A DNA stretch of 64,000 nt from Geodermatophilus tzadiensis (GTDB lineage Bacteria; Actinomycetota; Actinomycetes; Mycobacteriales; Geodermatophilaceae): positions 62,001 through 126,000 of the forward strand of contig NZ_PVTG01000015.1 in the NCBI RefSeq assembly GCF_003002915.1, read 5' to 3'. The position numbers and the translations under genes are program-made. Each line of letters opens with the position of its first letter. The first letter of the stretch is position 1. This document shows, piece after piece, positions 48,215-57,523 of this stretch. The notes beneath the pieces were generated by a model that was given only the letters and a program-made list of their open reading frames with translations, searched no databases and was not told the origin of the DNA.

Positions 48215-48544
48215 GTGATCCTGATCGTCATCAAGTTCCCCGTCCGGCCCGACGCGATCGACGAGTTCCGGACGCACGCCGACGAGTACGCCCGGGCGGT
48301 GAACGCCGAGGAGGGCAGCCTGTTCTTCGAGTGGTCCCGCAGCGTCGAGGACCCGAACACCTTCGTGTGCATCGAGGGCTTCCGGGACTCCGCCGCCGGC
48401 GCCTCGCACGTGGCCACCCCGCACGCCAAGGCCGCCTTCGACTGGATGTCGGACCTGGTCGCCGAGCAGCCGCAGATCATCTACGTCGACACCCCCGACG
48501 TCAGCGGCTTCGGCCCGATGGGCGAGGTCCAGCCCCGGCGCTGA
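48215..48544 (+). CDS. ABM-domain putative quinol monooxygenase (YgiN type)
   Basis: A 109-residue antibiotic-biosynthesis-monooxygenase-fold protein. ILIVIKFPVRPDAIDEF, GSLFFEWSRSVEDPNTFVCIEGF and the later HVATPHAKAAFDWM match the YgiN-like ferredoxin-fold family, usually dimeric. Physiological substrate unknown. The GTG at 48215 follows GAGGAGAG. Second gene of a two-gene operon with the VOC gene. Confidence 0.85.
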   Translation: MILIVIKFPVRPDAIDEFRTHADEYARAVNAEEGSLFFEWSRSVEDPNTFVCIEGFRDSAAGASHVATPHAKAAFDWMSDLVAEQPQIIYVDTPDVSGFGPMGEVQPRR

Positions 48545-48579
48545 CGCCCGCGGGCTGCTCCGGCGCGGGTGGCTCCGGC

Positions 48580-48648
48580 GCGGCGACAGTGTGCGCTGCG
48601 GTGCAGGTCTGGTGGCCTGTACTTCACCTCAGCGCACTCCGTCGCCGC
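48580..48648. terminator. Long imperfect hairpin at convergent gene ends
   Basis: Two 19-base arms (48580-48598 and 48630-48648) pair at 17 positions; inside them GTGCAGG/CCTGTAC pairs further, giving a stem of about 70 bases in all. It lies between the ABM gene and the endonuclease-like gene and covers the last codons of the latter. Probably a bidirectional terminator. Confidence 0.55.
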
Positions 48649-49543
48649 GCAGCACCCGTCGGCGCGTCTCGTACACCGCCAGGACGTCGCGCCGGCACGC
48701 CTGCGGATCACCGGTGAGCCTGCGGTAGCTGAACCGGAGCGTCTGCCAGCCGACCGTCGCGAGCAGCGAGTCCCGGCGGATGTCGGACTCCCGCTGCCGG
48801 CTTGACCCGTGCCAGGCGGCGCCGTCCATCTCCACCGCGAGCATCGCCTCCTCGTACGCGGCGTCCAGGACGAAGGTCCGGCCGCCCACGGTGACGCGGC
48901 GCTGCTGCACGAAGGCGGGCATCCCCGGTGCGCGCAGCACGTGGGTGCACCCCCAGATCTCCAGCTCGCTGCGGCAGCCGTCGGCGAGCAGGCCGACGAG
49001 GGTCGCCAGCTGGGCTCGCTGCGGCACCCGGATGCTGACCGCCAGCTCGCGGGCGAGGTCCGCGGGCCGGCAGAGCCGCCGTGCGACGGCCGTGATCGCC
49101 GCGGCCCGGACCTCGGCCCTCGACGGTGGGGCGGGGCTGCCCCACGCGTCGACGACCGCCCGCTCGACCGAGGTCACCGGCAGGCCCGTGACGCGCCGGC
49201 GGTCGGTACAGGCGCGGGAGTTGCGGTGCACCACCACCCCGGCGGACCCGCGCGCACTGCGACCGTCCTCGACGGTGAGGTGCACCGGCCCGGCCGGGGG
49301 CGGGACCAGTTCCCAGAGCGCCAGCGCGGTCCCGTGGCTGGCCACGGCGTCCCGGCCGGCGAGCGCGGCGGCCACCCGCACCCGCCAGCGCCGTGCCGCG
49401 GCGGGTGTGGCGAAGACCCCGGGCTGCACCCGGACCAGCCGGCCGCCGGTCACCCAGGTGGACAGGGTCCTCGCGCTGATGCGGCCCAGGAGCTCGGCCC
49501 GGGTGGCCCAGCCCCGCTCCCCCACGACCGCGTCGACGTCCAC
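48629..49543 (-). CDS. AbiEi-like domain plus DUF559 endonuclease-fold protein
   Basis: A 304-residue protein. The N-terminus WATRAELLGRISARTLSTWV is a helix-turn-helix of the AbiEi antitoxin type, followed by VQPGVFA and HGTALALW; the C-terminal part, AVEMDGAAWHGSSRQRESDIRRD, then GWQTLRFSYRRL, is a DUF559/Vsr-like PD-(D/E)xK nuclease fold with E-x-D. Such proteins are common in actinobacteria, where no toxin partner is known. No AbiEii-type toxin or other partner is next to it. Function unknown; the nuclease core looks intact in outline. Confidence 0.72.
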   Translation of the reverse strand: MDVDAVVGERGWATRAELLGRISARTLSTWVTGGRLVRVQPGVFATPAAARRWRVRVAAALAGRDAVASHGTALALWELVPPPAGPVHLTVEDGRSARGSAGVVVHRNSRACTDRRRVTGLPVTSVERAVVDAWGSPAPPSRAEVRAAAITAVARRLCRPADLARELAVSIRVPQRAQLATLVGLLADGCRSELEIWGCTHVLRAPGMPAFVQQRRVTVGGRTFVLDAAYEEAMLAVEMDGAAWHGSSRQRESDIRRDSLLATVGWQTLRFSYRRLTGDPQACRRDVLAVYETRRRVLRGDGVR

Positions 49544-49634
49544 CGCACGGACCCTGCGGGCCCACCGCTGGCGGTCCCGGTGCGGCGGGCGGTCTGTGGA
49601 CCAGCGCCGACGGTGTGCACGACGGCGGTCGCGG

Positions 49635-51209
49635 TCAGCGGTGGCGGACGGCGTAGGTCAGCGCGTCGACCAGGGCGTGCCAGGAGGCCTCGACGATGTT
49701 GGCGTGCACGCCGACGGTGGTCCACTCGCCGACGCCGTCGGTGGTGTCGACCAGGACCCGCGTGGTGGCGCCGGTGCCGCCCTTCCACCCCAGGATGCGG
49801 ACCTTGTAGTCGGCCAGCGAGACGTCGGCCAGCTGCGGGTGGCGGCTGACCAGCGCCTGGCGCAGCGCGTTGTCCAGGGCGTTGACCGGGCCGTTGCCCT
49901 CGGCGGTGCTGATGATCCGCTCGCCGTCGACGTGCACCTTGACGGTGGCCTCGCTGACGACGTCGCCGGTGCGGCTGTGCTCGACGGAGGTCTTGTAGCT
50001 CTCCAGCTCGAACAGCGGCGGCGGGGCCTCGGGCAGCGCGGCGCGCAGCAGCAGCTCGAAGGAGGCGTCGGCCGCCTCGAACGACCAGCCCTCGGCCTCG
50101 AGCACCTTCACCCGGTCGACCACCCGGCCGACGACGTCGCCGTGCCCGTCGAGGTCGACGCCGAGCTCGCGGCCCTTGAGCTCCACCGAGGCGCGGCCGG
50201 CCATCTCGGTGACCAGGATGCGCATGTCGTTGCCGACGACGGCCGGGTCGAGGTGGTTGTACAGCTCCGGGCTGACCTTGATCGCGCTGGCGTGCAGGCC
50301 GGCCTTGTGCGCGAACGCCGAGGCCCCGACGAAGGGCTGGTGGTCGTCGGGGGCGATGTTGGCGAGCTCGGCGATCGCGTGGCTGACCCGCTGCAGCTCG
50401 GGCAGGCACTCGGCGGGGACCACGGGCAGGCCCATCTTGGTGACCAGGTTGGCCACCAGCGCGAAGGTGTCGGCGTTGCCCGCCCGCTCGCCGTAGCCGT
50501 TGGCGGTGCCCTGCACGTGGGTCACCCCGGCCTCGACGGCGGCCAGCGAGTTGGCGACGGCGCACCCGGTGTCGTCCTGGCAGTGGATGCCCAGTCGCCC
50601 GTCGACCCGCGACCGGACGTCGGCCACCACGCGGCCCACGCCCATGGGCAGCATGCCGCCGTTGGTGTCGCACAGGACGCCGACCTCGGCGCCCGCGGCG
50701 AACGCGGCCTGCAGCACCGCCACGCCGTGGTCGGGGTCGGCGGCGTACCCGTCGAAGAAGTGCTCGCAGTCGACGAACACCCGCCGGCCGTGCGCGACGA
50801 GGTGCGCGACGGTGTCGGCGACCATCGCGAGGTTCTCCTCGAGCGTCGTCCGCAGCGCCTCGCGCACGTGCCGGACGTCGGACTTCGCGACCAGGCAGAC
50901 CACCGGCGTCTCGGCGTCCAGCAGCGCCTGCACCTGCGGGTCGTCCTCGACGCGGACCCCGGCCCGGCGGGTGGAGCCGAAGGCGACCAGCACCGCGTGC
51001 CGCAGCTTGAGCTCGGTGCGCGCGCGGGCGAAGAACTCGGTGTCCTTGGGCAGCGCTCCCGGCCAGCCGCCCTCGATGTAGCCGACGCCGATCTCGTCGA
51101 GCAGCCGGGCGACGGCCAGCTTGTCGGCGACGGAGAAGCTGATCCCCTCGCGCTGGGCGCCGTCGCGCAGGGTGGTGTCGAATACGTGGAACGAGGCGTC
51201 GGTGGCCAC
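49635..51209 (-). CDS. cimA: Citramalate synthase
   Basis: A 524-residue DRE-TIM acyltransferase of the isopropylmalate/citramalate synthase family. HVFDTTLRDGAQREGISFSV, YIEGGWPGALPKDTEFF, GIHCQDDTGCAVANS and GNADTFALVANLV are family motifs, with a C-terminal regulatory domain (about 385-524). It condenses pyruvate and acetyl-CoA for threonine-independent isoleucine synthesis (known family role). GTG at 51209 follows GGGAGCACCC. A leader peptide and two hairpins precede it, fitting attenuation by branched-chain amino acids. Confidence 0.88.
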   Translation of the reverse strand: MATDASFHVFDTTLRDGAQREGISFSVADKLAVARLLDEIGVGYIEGGWPGALPKDTEFFARARTELKLRHAVLVAFGSTRRAGVRVEDDPQVQALLDAETPVVCLVAKSDVRHVREALRTTLEENLAMVADTVAHLVAHGRRVFVDCEHFFDGYAADPDHGVAVLQAAFAAGAEVGVLCDTNGGMLPMGVGRVVADVRSRVDGRLGIHCQDDTGCAVANSLAAVEAGVTHVQGTANGYGERAGNADTFALVANLVTKMGLPVVPAECLPELQRVSHAIAELANIAPDDHQPFVGASAFAHKAGLHASAIKVSPELYNHLDPAVVGNDMRILVTEMAGRASVELKGRELGVDLDGHGDVVGRVVDRVKVLEAEGWSFEAADASFELLLRAALPEAPPPLFELESYKTSVEHSRTGDVVSEATVKVHVDGERIISTAEGNGPVNALDNALRQALVSRHPQLADVSLADYKVRILGWKGGTGATTRVLVDTTDGVGEWTTVGVHANIVEASWHALVDALTYAVRHR

Positions 51210-51245
51210 GGGTGCTCCCGGGTGTCGACGGCGATCGGGCCCCTC

Positions 51246-51278
51246 ACACGAAGAAGACCCCCCGGGTACGGAGGGTCT
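51246..51278 (-). terminator. Attenuator terminator upstream of cimA
   Basis: On the minus strand AGACCC at 51278-51273 and GGGTCT at 51260-51255 pair, with CCG/CGG inside a one-base mismatch and a four-base loop; a U-rich TCTTCTTCG tail follows. Preceded by a separate 10-base perfect hairpin at 51279-51306. It lies in the leader, 46 bases before the cimA start. Confidence 0.7.
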
Positions 51279-51305
51279 GCGCGCGGTCGGGGTGCTGACC
51301 GCGCG

Positions 51306-51341
51306 CTAGTCGATGATGAGGGTGGTGCCGGACAGGTGCAT
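51306..51341 (-). CDS. cimA leader peptide
   Basis: A 12-codon frame, M-H-L-S-G-T-T-L-I-I-D-stop. Five of eleven residues are Thr, Leu or Ile, and two adjacent Ile codons end it. The stop TAG abuts a 10-base hairpin (51279-51306) and then a terminator, the layout of an attenuator. ATG is eight bases after a TAGACT -10, so the transcript may start at or near it and have no leader of its own. The matching ilvB peptide has the same TAGCGCGC at its stop. Confidence 0.75.
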   Translation of the reverse strand: MHLSGTTLIID

Positions 51342-51349
51342 CGCCGCGG

Positions 51350-51355
51350 AGTCTA
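51350..51355 (-). promoter_or_regulatory. Candidate -10 element of the cimA leader
   Basis: TAGACT on the minus strand, eight bases before the leader ATG. With normal spacing the transcript would begin at about the ATG, i.e. be leaderless. No convincing -35 was found in the GC-rich sequence upstream. Confidence 0.5.
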
Positions 51356-51440
51356 GCGCGCCCCCGACCTCACCCCGCGGTGCCCGGCCTCACCCCGCAG
51401 CGCGAGGTCGGGCACCGCGAGGCGGGGTCGGTCGGGACGC

Positions 51441-52463
51441 TCAGCCGCCGGCGAGCGCGGCGAGGCGGTCGCCGACCTCGGTGGTGCGCACCGGCTGCTG
51501 CGGGTCGCGGGTGGACAGGTCGAACGCGACGGCGGCGTTGACCTTGCGCGCCTGGTCGCCGAGGCCGAGGTGCTCGAGCAGCAGCGCGACCGACAGCACC
51601 GTGGCCGTCGGGTCGGCGACGCCCTGCCCGGCGATGTCGGGCGCCGAGCCGTGCACCGGCTCGAACATGCCCGGGTGGGTGCCCGAGGCGTCGAGGTTGC
51701 CGCTGGCGGCCAGCCCGATGCCGCCGGTCACCGCCGCCGCGACGTCGGTGACGATGTCGCCGAAGAGGTTGTCGGTGACGATGACGTCGTAGCGGCCCGG
51801 GTCGGTGATGAAGAACATCGAGGCCGCGTCGACGTGCTGGTAGGCGACGGTCACCTCGGGGAACTCGGCGCCGACCTCCTCGACCGTCCGCGACCACAGC
51901 GACCCGGCGTGGGTGAGCACGTTGGTCTTGTGGATCAGCGTGAGGTGCCGGCGCGGGCGGGCCGTGGCCCGCTCGAAGGCGTACCGCACGACCCGCTCGA
52001 CGCCGAAGGCGGTGTTGAGGCTGACCTCGGTGGCCACCTCGTGCGGGGTGTCGCGGCGCAGCACCCCGCCGTTGCCGACGTAGGGACCCTCCGTGCCCTC
52101 GCGGACGCACAGCATGTCGATCGGGCCGGGCTCGGCCAGCGGGCTGCGCACGCCGTCGTAGAGCTTGGCCGGGCGCAGGTTGACGTGGTGGTCGAGCTCG
52201 AAGCGCAGCCGCAGCAGCAGCCCCCGCTCGAGGATGCCCGGCGGCACCCCGGGGTCGCCGATCGCGCCGAGCAGGATCGCGTCGTGGCCGCGCAGCTCGT
52301 CGAGCACCGAGTCCGGCAGCAGCTCGCCGGTGCGCTGCCAGCGGGTGGCGCCGAGGTCGTACTCCGTGGTCTCCAGGTCGGGGACGACCCCGCCGAGGAC
52401 CTTGAGGCCCTCGGTGACCACCTCGGGGCCGATGCCGTCTCCCGCGATCACTGCCAGGCGCAT
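51441..52463 (-). CDS. leuB: 3-isopropylmalate dehydrogenase
   Basis: A 340-residue NAD-dependent beta-decarboxylating dehydrogenase, third step of leucine synthesis. [13 protein letters not shown] at the start, [54 protein letters not shown] and [14 protein letters not shown] are family signatures. ATG at 52463; the serA stop is 15 bases upstream, so serA-leuB form an operon. leuA is not in the window; leuC and leuD are 14 kb away. Confidence 0.97.
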   Translation of the reverse strand: MRLAVIAGDGIGPEVVTEGLKVLGGVVPDLETTEYDLGATRWQRTGELLPDSVLDELRGHDAILLGAIGDPGVPPGILERGLLLRLRFELDHHVNLRPAKLYDGVRSPLAEPGPIDMLCVREGTEGPYVGNGGVLRRDTPHEVATEVSLNTAFGVERVVRYAFERATARPRRHLTLIHKTNVLTHAGSLWSRTVEEVGAEFPEVTVAYQHVDAASMFFITDPGRYDVIVTDNLFGDIVTDVAAAVTGGIGLAASGNLDASGTHPGMFEPVHGSAPDIAGQGVADPTATVLSVALLLEHLGLGDQARKVNAAVAFDLSTRDPQQPVRTTEVGDRLAALAGG

Positions 52464-52478
52464 GGCGACGACCCTAGG

Positions 52479-54080
52479 TCAGCGGGGGTCGAGGTCGGCG
52501 CTGCGGGCCTCGCGCGCGCCGATGCGGCCGGCGATGTCGGCCAGCAGGTCGGCCGGCACCGGGCTGTCGACGGTGACGGCCATGAGCGCCTCGCCGCCGC
52601 GGGTGGTGCGGCTGACCTGGGCGCCGGCGATGTTGACCGCCGCCTCGCCGAGCGCCGCCCCGACCGTGCCGACGACGCCGGGCCGGTCGGTGTAGACGAA
52701 GAACAGCAGGTGGCCCGACAGGTCGAGGTCCATGTCGAAGCCGTCGACCTCGACGAGCTTGGGCACCTGGTTCTTGCCGAACAGGGTGCCCGAGACGGCG
52801 ACCTCGCGGCCGTCGGCCATCGCGCCGCGCACCCGGACGAGGTTGCGGTAGTCGGGGCTCTCGAGGTCGCTGGTGAGCGCGACGTCGAGGCCGCGCTGCT
52901 CGGCGAGCAGCGGGGCGTTGACGTAGGTGACCTGCTCCTCGACCACGTCGGAGAAGACGCCCTTGAGCACGGCCAGCTGCAGCACCGCGTCGTCGAACTC
53001 GGCGAGCTTGCCGCGCACCTCGACGGTGACCGACTGCGCCAGCCCGCCGGCGACGGCGGTGAACACCGTGCCCAGCTTCTCGGCCAGCGGCAGCCCGGGG
53101 CGCACGTCCTCGGCGACGACGCCGCCGGCCTGCACGTTGACCGCGTCGGGCACGAACTCGCCCTGCAGCGCGAGGCGCACGGAGTGGGCGACGGCGGTGC
53201 CCGCCTTGTCCTGCGCCTCCGTCGTCGAGGCACCCAGGTGCGGGGTGACGACGGTGTTGGGCAGGCCGAACAGCGGGCTGTCGGTGCAGGGCTCCTGCGC
53301 GAACACGTCCAGGCCCGCCGCGCCCACCTGCCCCGACCGCAGGGCGTCGGCCAGCGCGGCCTCGTCGACGAGCCCGCCGCGGGCGGCGTTGACGACGATC
53401 ACGCCGCGCTTGGTGGTGGCCAGCTCGTCGGCCCCGATCAGCCCGAGGGTCTCGGGCGTCTTGGGCAGGTGGATGGTGATGAAGTCCGCCTCGCGCAGCA
53501 GCTCCTCCAGCGACACCATCCGCACGCCGAGCCCGGCGGCGCGGCCGGGCTGGATGTAGGGGTCGTAGGCGATCAGCGTGGTGCCGAAGGCGGCCAGCCG
53601 CTGGGCCACCAGCTGGCCGATGCGGCCCAGGCCGACGACGCCGACCACCTTGTCGGCCACCTCCACGCCCATGAACTGCGACCGCTTCCAGGCGCCCTCG
53701 CGCAGCGACGCGTCCGCGGCGGGGATCTGCCGCGCGGCGGCCAGCAGCAGGGCGACGGCGTGCTCAGCGGCGCTGACGATGTTCGACGTCGGCGCGTTGA
53801 CGACCATGACGCCGCGCGCGGTGGCCGCGGCGACGTCGACGTTGTCCAGGCCGATGCCGGCGCGGGCGACCACCTTCAGGTTGGGGGCCGCGGCGAGGGC
53901 CTCCGCGTCGATCTGCGTGGCGCTGCGGACCAGCACCGCGGCCGCGTCGGCCAGCGCCGGCAGCAGCGCGGACCGGTCGGCGCCGTCGACGTGCCGGATC
54001 TCGACGTCGCTGCCGAGCACCTGGAGCACGCTCGGGGCCAGCTGCTCGGCGATCAGGACGACGGGAGCGCTCTGGGTCAC
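52479..54080 (-). CDS. serA: D-3-phosphoglycerate dehydrogenase
   Basis: A 533-residue first enzyme of serine synthesis, of the long actinobacterial type. NAD-binding GVVGLGRIGQLVAQRLAAFG lies near residue 150, catalytic Arg/Glu/His motifs in RSATQIDAE, ARGGLVDEAALADAL and TPHLGASTTEAQ; then an ASB allosteric domain (about 315-450) and a C-terminal ACT domain that binds L-serine (GHLLFFVYTDRPGVVGTVG). GTG at 54080. Leads serA-leuB; an intergenic region of 198 bases separates it from the divergent membrane-protein gene. Confidence 0.96.
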   Translation of the reverse strand: MTQSAPVVLIAEQLAPSVLQVLGSDVEIRHVDGADRSALLPALADAAAVLVRSATQIDAEALAAAPNLKVVARAGIGLDNVDVAAATARGVMVVNAPTSNIVSAAEHAVALLLAAARQIPAADASLREGAWKRSQFMGVEVADKVVGVVGLGRIGQLVAQRLAAFGTTLIAYDPYIQPGRAAGLGVRMVSLEELLREADFITIHLPKTPETLGLIGADELATTKRGVIVVNAARGGLVDEAALADALRSGQVGAAGLDVFAQEPCTDSPLFGLPNTVVTPHLGASTTEAQDKAGTAVAHSVRLALQGEFVPDAVNVQAGGVVAEDVRPGLPLAEKLGTVFTAVAGGLAQSVTVEVRGKLAEFDDAVLQLAVLKGVFSDVVEEQVTYVNAPLLAEQRGLDVALTSDLESPDYRNLVRVRGAMADGREVAVSGTLFGKNQVPKLVEVDGFDMDLDLSGHLLFFVYTDRPGVVGTVGAALGEAAVNIAGAQVSRTTRGGEALMAVTVDSPVPADLLADIAGRIGAREARSADLDPR

Positions 54081-54278
54081 GGGGCCACAGCCTAGGGACG
54101 GCGGGGAGCGATCCCCTCCGCCGCCCCGCACGGGCGAGGGGTCACGGGCAGGGAACGACGCGTCCCAGGGGCCACGACACCCTGCCGACGGGGTAGAGCG
54201 TGGTTGCCGACGCCGACGACGTCCGACCATCCTGGCGGCCAGCAGCGTCGGCGCCGGCCGACGCGTCCGGAGGGGACC

Positions 54279-55100
54279 ATGACCGACTTCAGCAAGGACC
54301 CGGGCTCGGGCAGCTCGGGCGGGGCCACCCCGTACGGCCAGGGCCAGCAGGGTCAGGAGGACCAGCGGGGTCAGCAGCCCGCGCAGCCGGGTCAGTACGG
54401 CCAGCAGCAGTACGGCACCACGCCCTACGGCCAGCAGGGCTACGGCCAGCAGGGCTACGGCCAGCCGCAGCAGTACGGGCAGCCGGGATACGGACAGCCG
54501 GGCCAGTACGGGCAGCAGCAGTACGGCACCACGCCCTACGGCCAGCAGGGCTACGGCACGGAGCAGTACGGCCAGCAGTACGCCCAGCAGTACGGCGGCT
54601 ACGGGCAGCAGTACGGGCAGGACGCGGTCCCGGCCAAGCCGGGCGGCGTGGTGACCGCCGCCGTCCTCGGGTTCATCCTCGGGGCGATCGGCGTGCTGAT
54701 CAGCCTCGTGCTCATCTTCGCTGGGGCCGTGTTCAGCGGCGCGGGCGATGGCGACCTGGACCAGGAGATCCCGGGCTTCGGCTCGGTCGCCGGCGCGTTC
54801 GGCGGCGTGTTCCTGGTGATCGGCCTGCTGGCGCTGGTCTGGACCGTCATCACCCTCTGGGGCTCGGTGTGGGCGCTGACCGGGCGCAGCCGCGTGATGT
54901 TGCTCGTCGGCGGCTCGATCGCGCTCGTGTTCACCCTGATCGGCCTGATCGCCAACCTGTCCGACGCGCAGACGGCCGGCGCGGGCGGGATCATCACCAG
55001 CCTGCTGTTCTTCCTGGCGGCCCTGGCGATCGTCGTCCTGCTGTCGCTGCGGCCGGCGGCCACCTACTTCGCCGCGCACCGCGCCCGCCGCGGCCGCTGA
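54279..55100 (+). CDS. Membrane protein with Tyr-Gly-Gln-rich prion-like N-terminal tail
   Basis: A 273-residue protein. Residues 19-114 are almost only Y, G, Q with some P, A and T, in repeats such as [12 protein letters not shown]; the rest forms about four hydrophobic helices ([20 protein letters not shown] and others). ATG at 54279 follows GGAGGGG. No known domain. The tail should be disordered and prion-like (aromatic-spaced Gln/Gly). The next-but-one gene has an equivalent tail on a DUF805 domain. Function unknown; the tail is probably cytoplasmic and might mediate self-association. Confidence 0.8.
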   Translation: MTDFSKDPGSGSSGGATPYGQGQQGQEDQRGQQPAQPGQYGQQQYGTTPYGQQGYGQQGYGQPQQYGQPGYGQPGQYGQQQYGTTPYGQQGYGTEQYGQQYAQQYGGYGQQYGQDAVPAKPGGVVTAAVLGFILGAIGVLISLVLIFAGAVFSGAGDGDLDQEIPGFGSVAGAFGGVFLVIGLLALVWTVITLWGSVWALTGRSRVMLLVGGSIALVFTLIGLIANLSDAQTAGAGGIITSLLFFLAALAIVVLLSLRPAATYFAAHRARRGR

Positions 55101-55103
55101 CCA

Positions 55104-55532
55104 GTGTCCCGCGGCATCCCTGAGCCAGCCCAGCCGACATCCGGTGACTCGCGGATCACGCGGCCAGTCCCCGTCCTGGTGGCAACCGGTCTCGGGTTCC
55201 TGCTGGGCGCTTACGCCCTTACGTACTCGCTGACGCTCTTCACGGCGGCCACCGTCGCGGGCTTCTACGCCGTCTTCGGCGCCGTTTACCTGGGCATAGC
55301 CGTGCTCTGCACATGGGGTGGTGTGCGGGCCCTGACGAGCAGGGGCGGCCTGATGCTCACGATCGGTAGCGCGCTGATCGCTTGCCTCGGAGCACTGGGC
55401 CTCGTCTTGGCGCTCTTCAGTGGAGTGTTCAGCCTCTGGACTGCGCTTCTCGTGCTGGTTGGCGTAACCATCGTCGTCCTGCTCGGCCGACCGTCGTCGC
55501 GTGCATTCCTCGCGCGTCACTCCACTCACTGA
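55104..55532 (+). CDS. Small four-helix membrane protein of unusual composition
   Basis: A 142-residue protein with four predicted helices, starting GTG four bases after the preceding stop. Hydrophobic pattern resembles the C-terminal part of the preceding protein, without its YGQ tail. About 30 of 142 codons end in A or T (including ATA, CTT, GTT, GTA), unlike the neighbours where this is rare, so it may have been acquired or relaxed recently. No family recognised. A hairpin follows. Confidence 0.68.
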   Translation: MSRGIPEPAQPTSGDSRITRPVPVLVATGLGFLLGAYALTYSLTLFTAATVAGFYAVFGAVYLGIAVLCTWGGVRALTSRGGLMLTIGSALIACLGALGLVLALFSGVFSLWTALLVLVGVTIVVLLGRPSSRAFLARHSTH

Positions 55533-55545
55533 CCAACCCGCGCGT

Positions 55546-55571
55546 GGGAGCCGCCCCTCGTCGGCGCTCCC
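55546..55571 (+). terminator. Hairpin before the DUF805 gene
   Basis: GGGAGC (55546-55551) pairs with GCTCCC (55566-55571) and partly with inner CCG/CGG. It lies 14 bases after the preceding stop and before a possible -10, so it may end the upstream transcript. Confidence 0.4.
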
Positions 55572-55590
55572 GTGCACGTCCCACCAGCCA

Positions 55591-55596
55591 TACACT
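55591..55596 (+). promoter_or_regulatory. Candidate -10 element for the DUF805 gene
   Basis: TACACT, a TAnnnT hexamer 44 bases before the ATG at 55640, between a hairpin and the ribosome site GGAGG. No clear -35. Confidence 0.35.
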
Positions 55597-55639
55597 CCGC
55601 CGCCGGGCGCTGACGCGGCGCGACACCACGGGAGGAACC

Positions 55640-56383
55640 ATGACCGGCCCCAGCTTCGAGAAGGACACCCCGTCCGGGGACCAGCCAGGACACGATCCGC
55701 AGGCCCCCGCCCAGCAGTACGGCCAGCAGCAGGGCTACGGCCAGCCCTACGGCCAGCAGCCCGGGTACGGACAGCCCTACGGCCAGCAGCAGTACGGCCA
55801 GCAGCCCGGGTACGGCCAGCAGCAGTACGGCCAGCAGCCCGGGTACGGCCAGCAGGGCTACGGGCAGCAGCCGTACGGCCAGCAGCCCGGGTACGGCCAG
55901 CAGGGCTACGGACAGCAGCAGTACGGACAGCAGCAGTACGGGCAGCAGCCCTACGGCGGATACGGGCAGCCGTCCCCCTACGGCGGCTACGGCACCCCGG
56001 CCGCCCAGGGCGCCACGATGACCTTCCCCGACGCCGTCCGCAGCGTCCTCACCCGGTACGCGGACTTCACCGGGCGGGCCCGGCGCGCCGAGTACTGGTG
56101 GTTCGCCCTGTTCAGCGTGGCCGTCGTGGTGGTGGCCGCGATCATCGACGCGTTGATCGGGTTCCCGCTCCTCCAGATCGTCGTCAGCCTGGGGCTGTTC
56201 ATCCCGAGCCTGGCGGTGGGCGTCCGGCGCCTGCACGACACCGACCGGTCGGGGTGGTGGCTGCTCATCGGGCTGGTGCCCTTCGGCGGCATCGTGCTGC
56301 TGGTCTTCTACTGCCTGGAGGGGCAGCGGCACCCCAACCGCCACGGCCCCGACCCGAAGGCGCCGCTGGGCAGCTGGTCCTGA
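55640..56383 (+). CDS. DUF805 membrane protein with Tyr-Gly-Gln-rich prion-like N-terminal tail
   Basis: A 247-residue protein. Residues 24-118 are a low-complexity tail of YGQQ, PGYGQ and YGQQQ repeats; residues 127-247 are a DUF805 membrane domain with the family start [16 protein letters not shown], three helices, and [22 protein letters not shown]805 has no known catalytic function. ATG at 55640 follows GGAGG. The tail is nearly interchangeable with that of the gene 0.5 kb upstream, at DNA as well as protein level. Confidence 0.88.
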   Translation: MTGPSFEKDTPSGDQPGHDPQAPAQQYGQQQGYGQPYGQQPGYGQPYGQQQYGQQPGYGQQQYGQQPGYGQQGYGQQPYGQQPGYGQQGYGQQQYGQQQYGQQPYGGYGQPSPYGGYGTPAAQGATMTFPDAVRSVLTRYADFTGRARRAEYWWFALFSVAVVVVAAIIDALIGFPLLQIVVSLGLFIPSLAVGVRRLHDTDRSGWWLLIGLVPFGGIVLLVFYCLEGQRHPNRHGPDPKAPLGSWS

Positions 56384-56399
56384 GCTCCGCCTTGACCAC

Positions 56400-56443
56400 G
56401 CAGAACGGCCCCCGCTGCCGGCCGGCAGCGGAGGCCGTTCTGC
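56400..56443. terminator. Bidirectional terminator between DUF805 gene and ilvC
   Basis: Arms GCAGAACGGCC (56400-56410) and GGCCGTTCTGC (56433-56443) enclose a perfect 20-base palindrome, CCGCTGCCGG followed by its complement, with a one-base mismatch between. It occupies the gap between convergent genes. Confidence 0.8.
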
Positions 56444-56455
56444 GTCCGCGGGAGG

Positions 56456-57523
<1,068 letters not shown>

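Noticed and set aside
48629-49543. Toxin-antitoxin or abortive infection system with the AbiEi-like gene
   Set aside because: No AbiEii-type toxin gene or other partner is next to it; the C-terminal nuclease fold is common in lone actinobacterial genes.
54204-54278. Extension of the YGQ protein upstream of ATG 54279
   Set aside because: No ribosome site, and residues before the ATG are unrelated; GGAGGGG fits the ATG at 54279.
54330-55990. Direct repeats of TACGGCCAGCAG as a CRISPR array or other non-coding repeat
   Set aside because: Repeats are in frame, encode YGQ units, vary in spacing and end at normal coding domains; there are no spacers.
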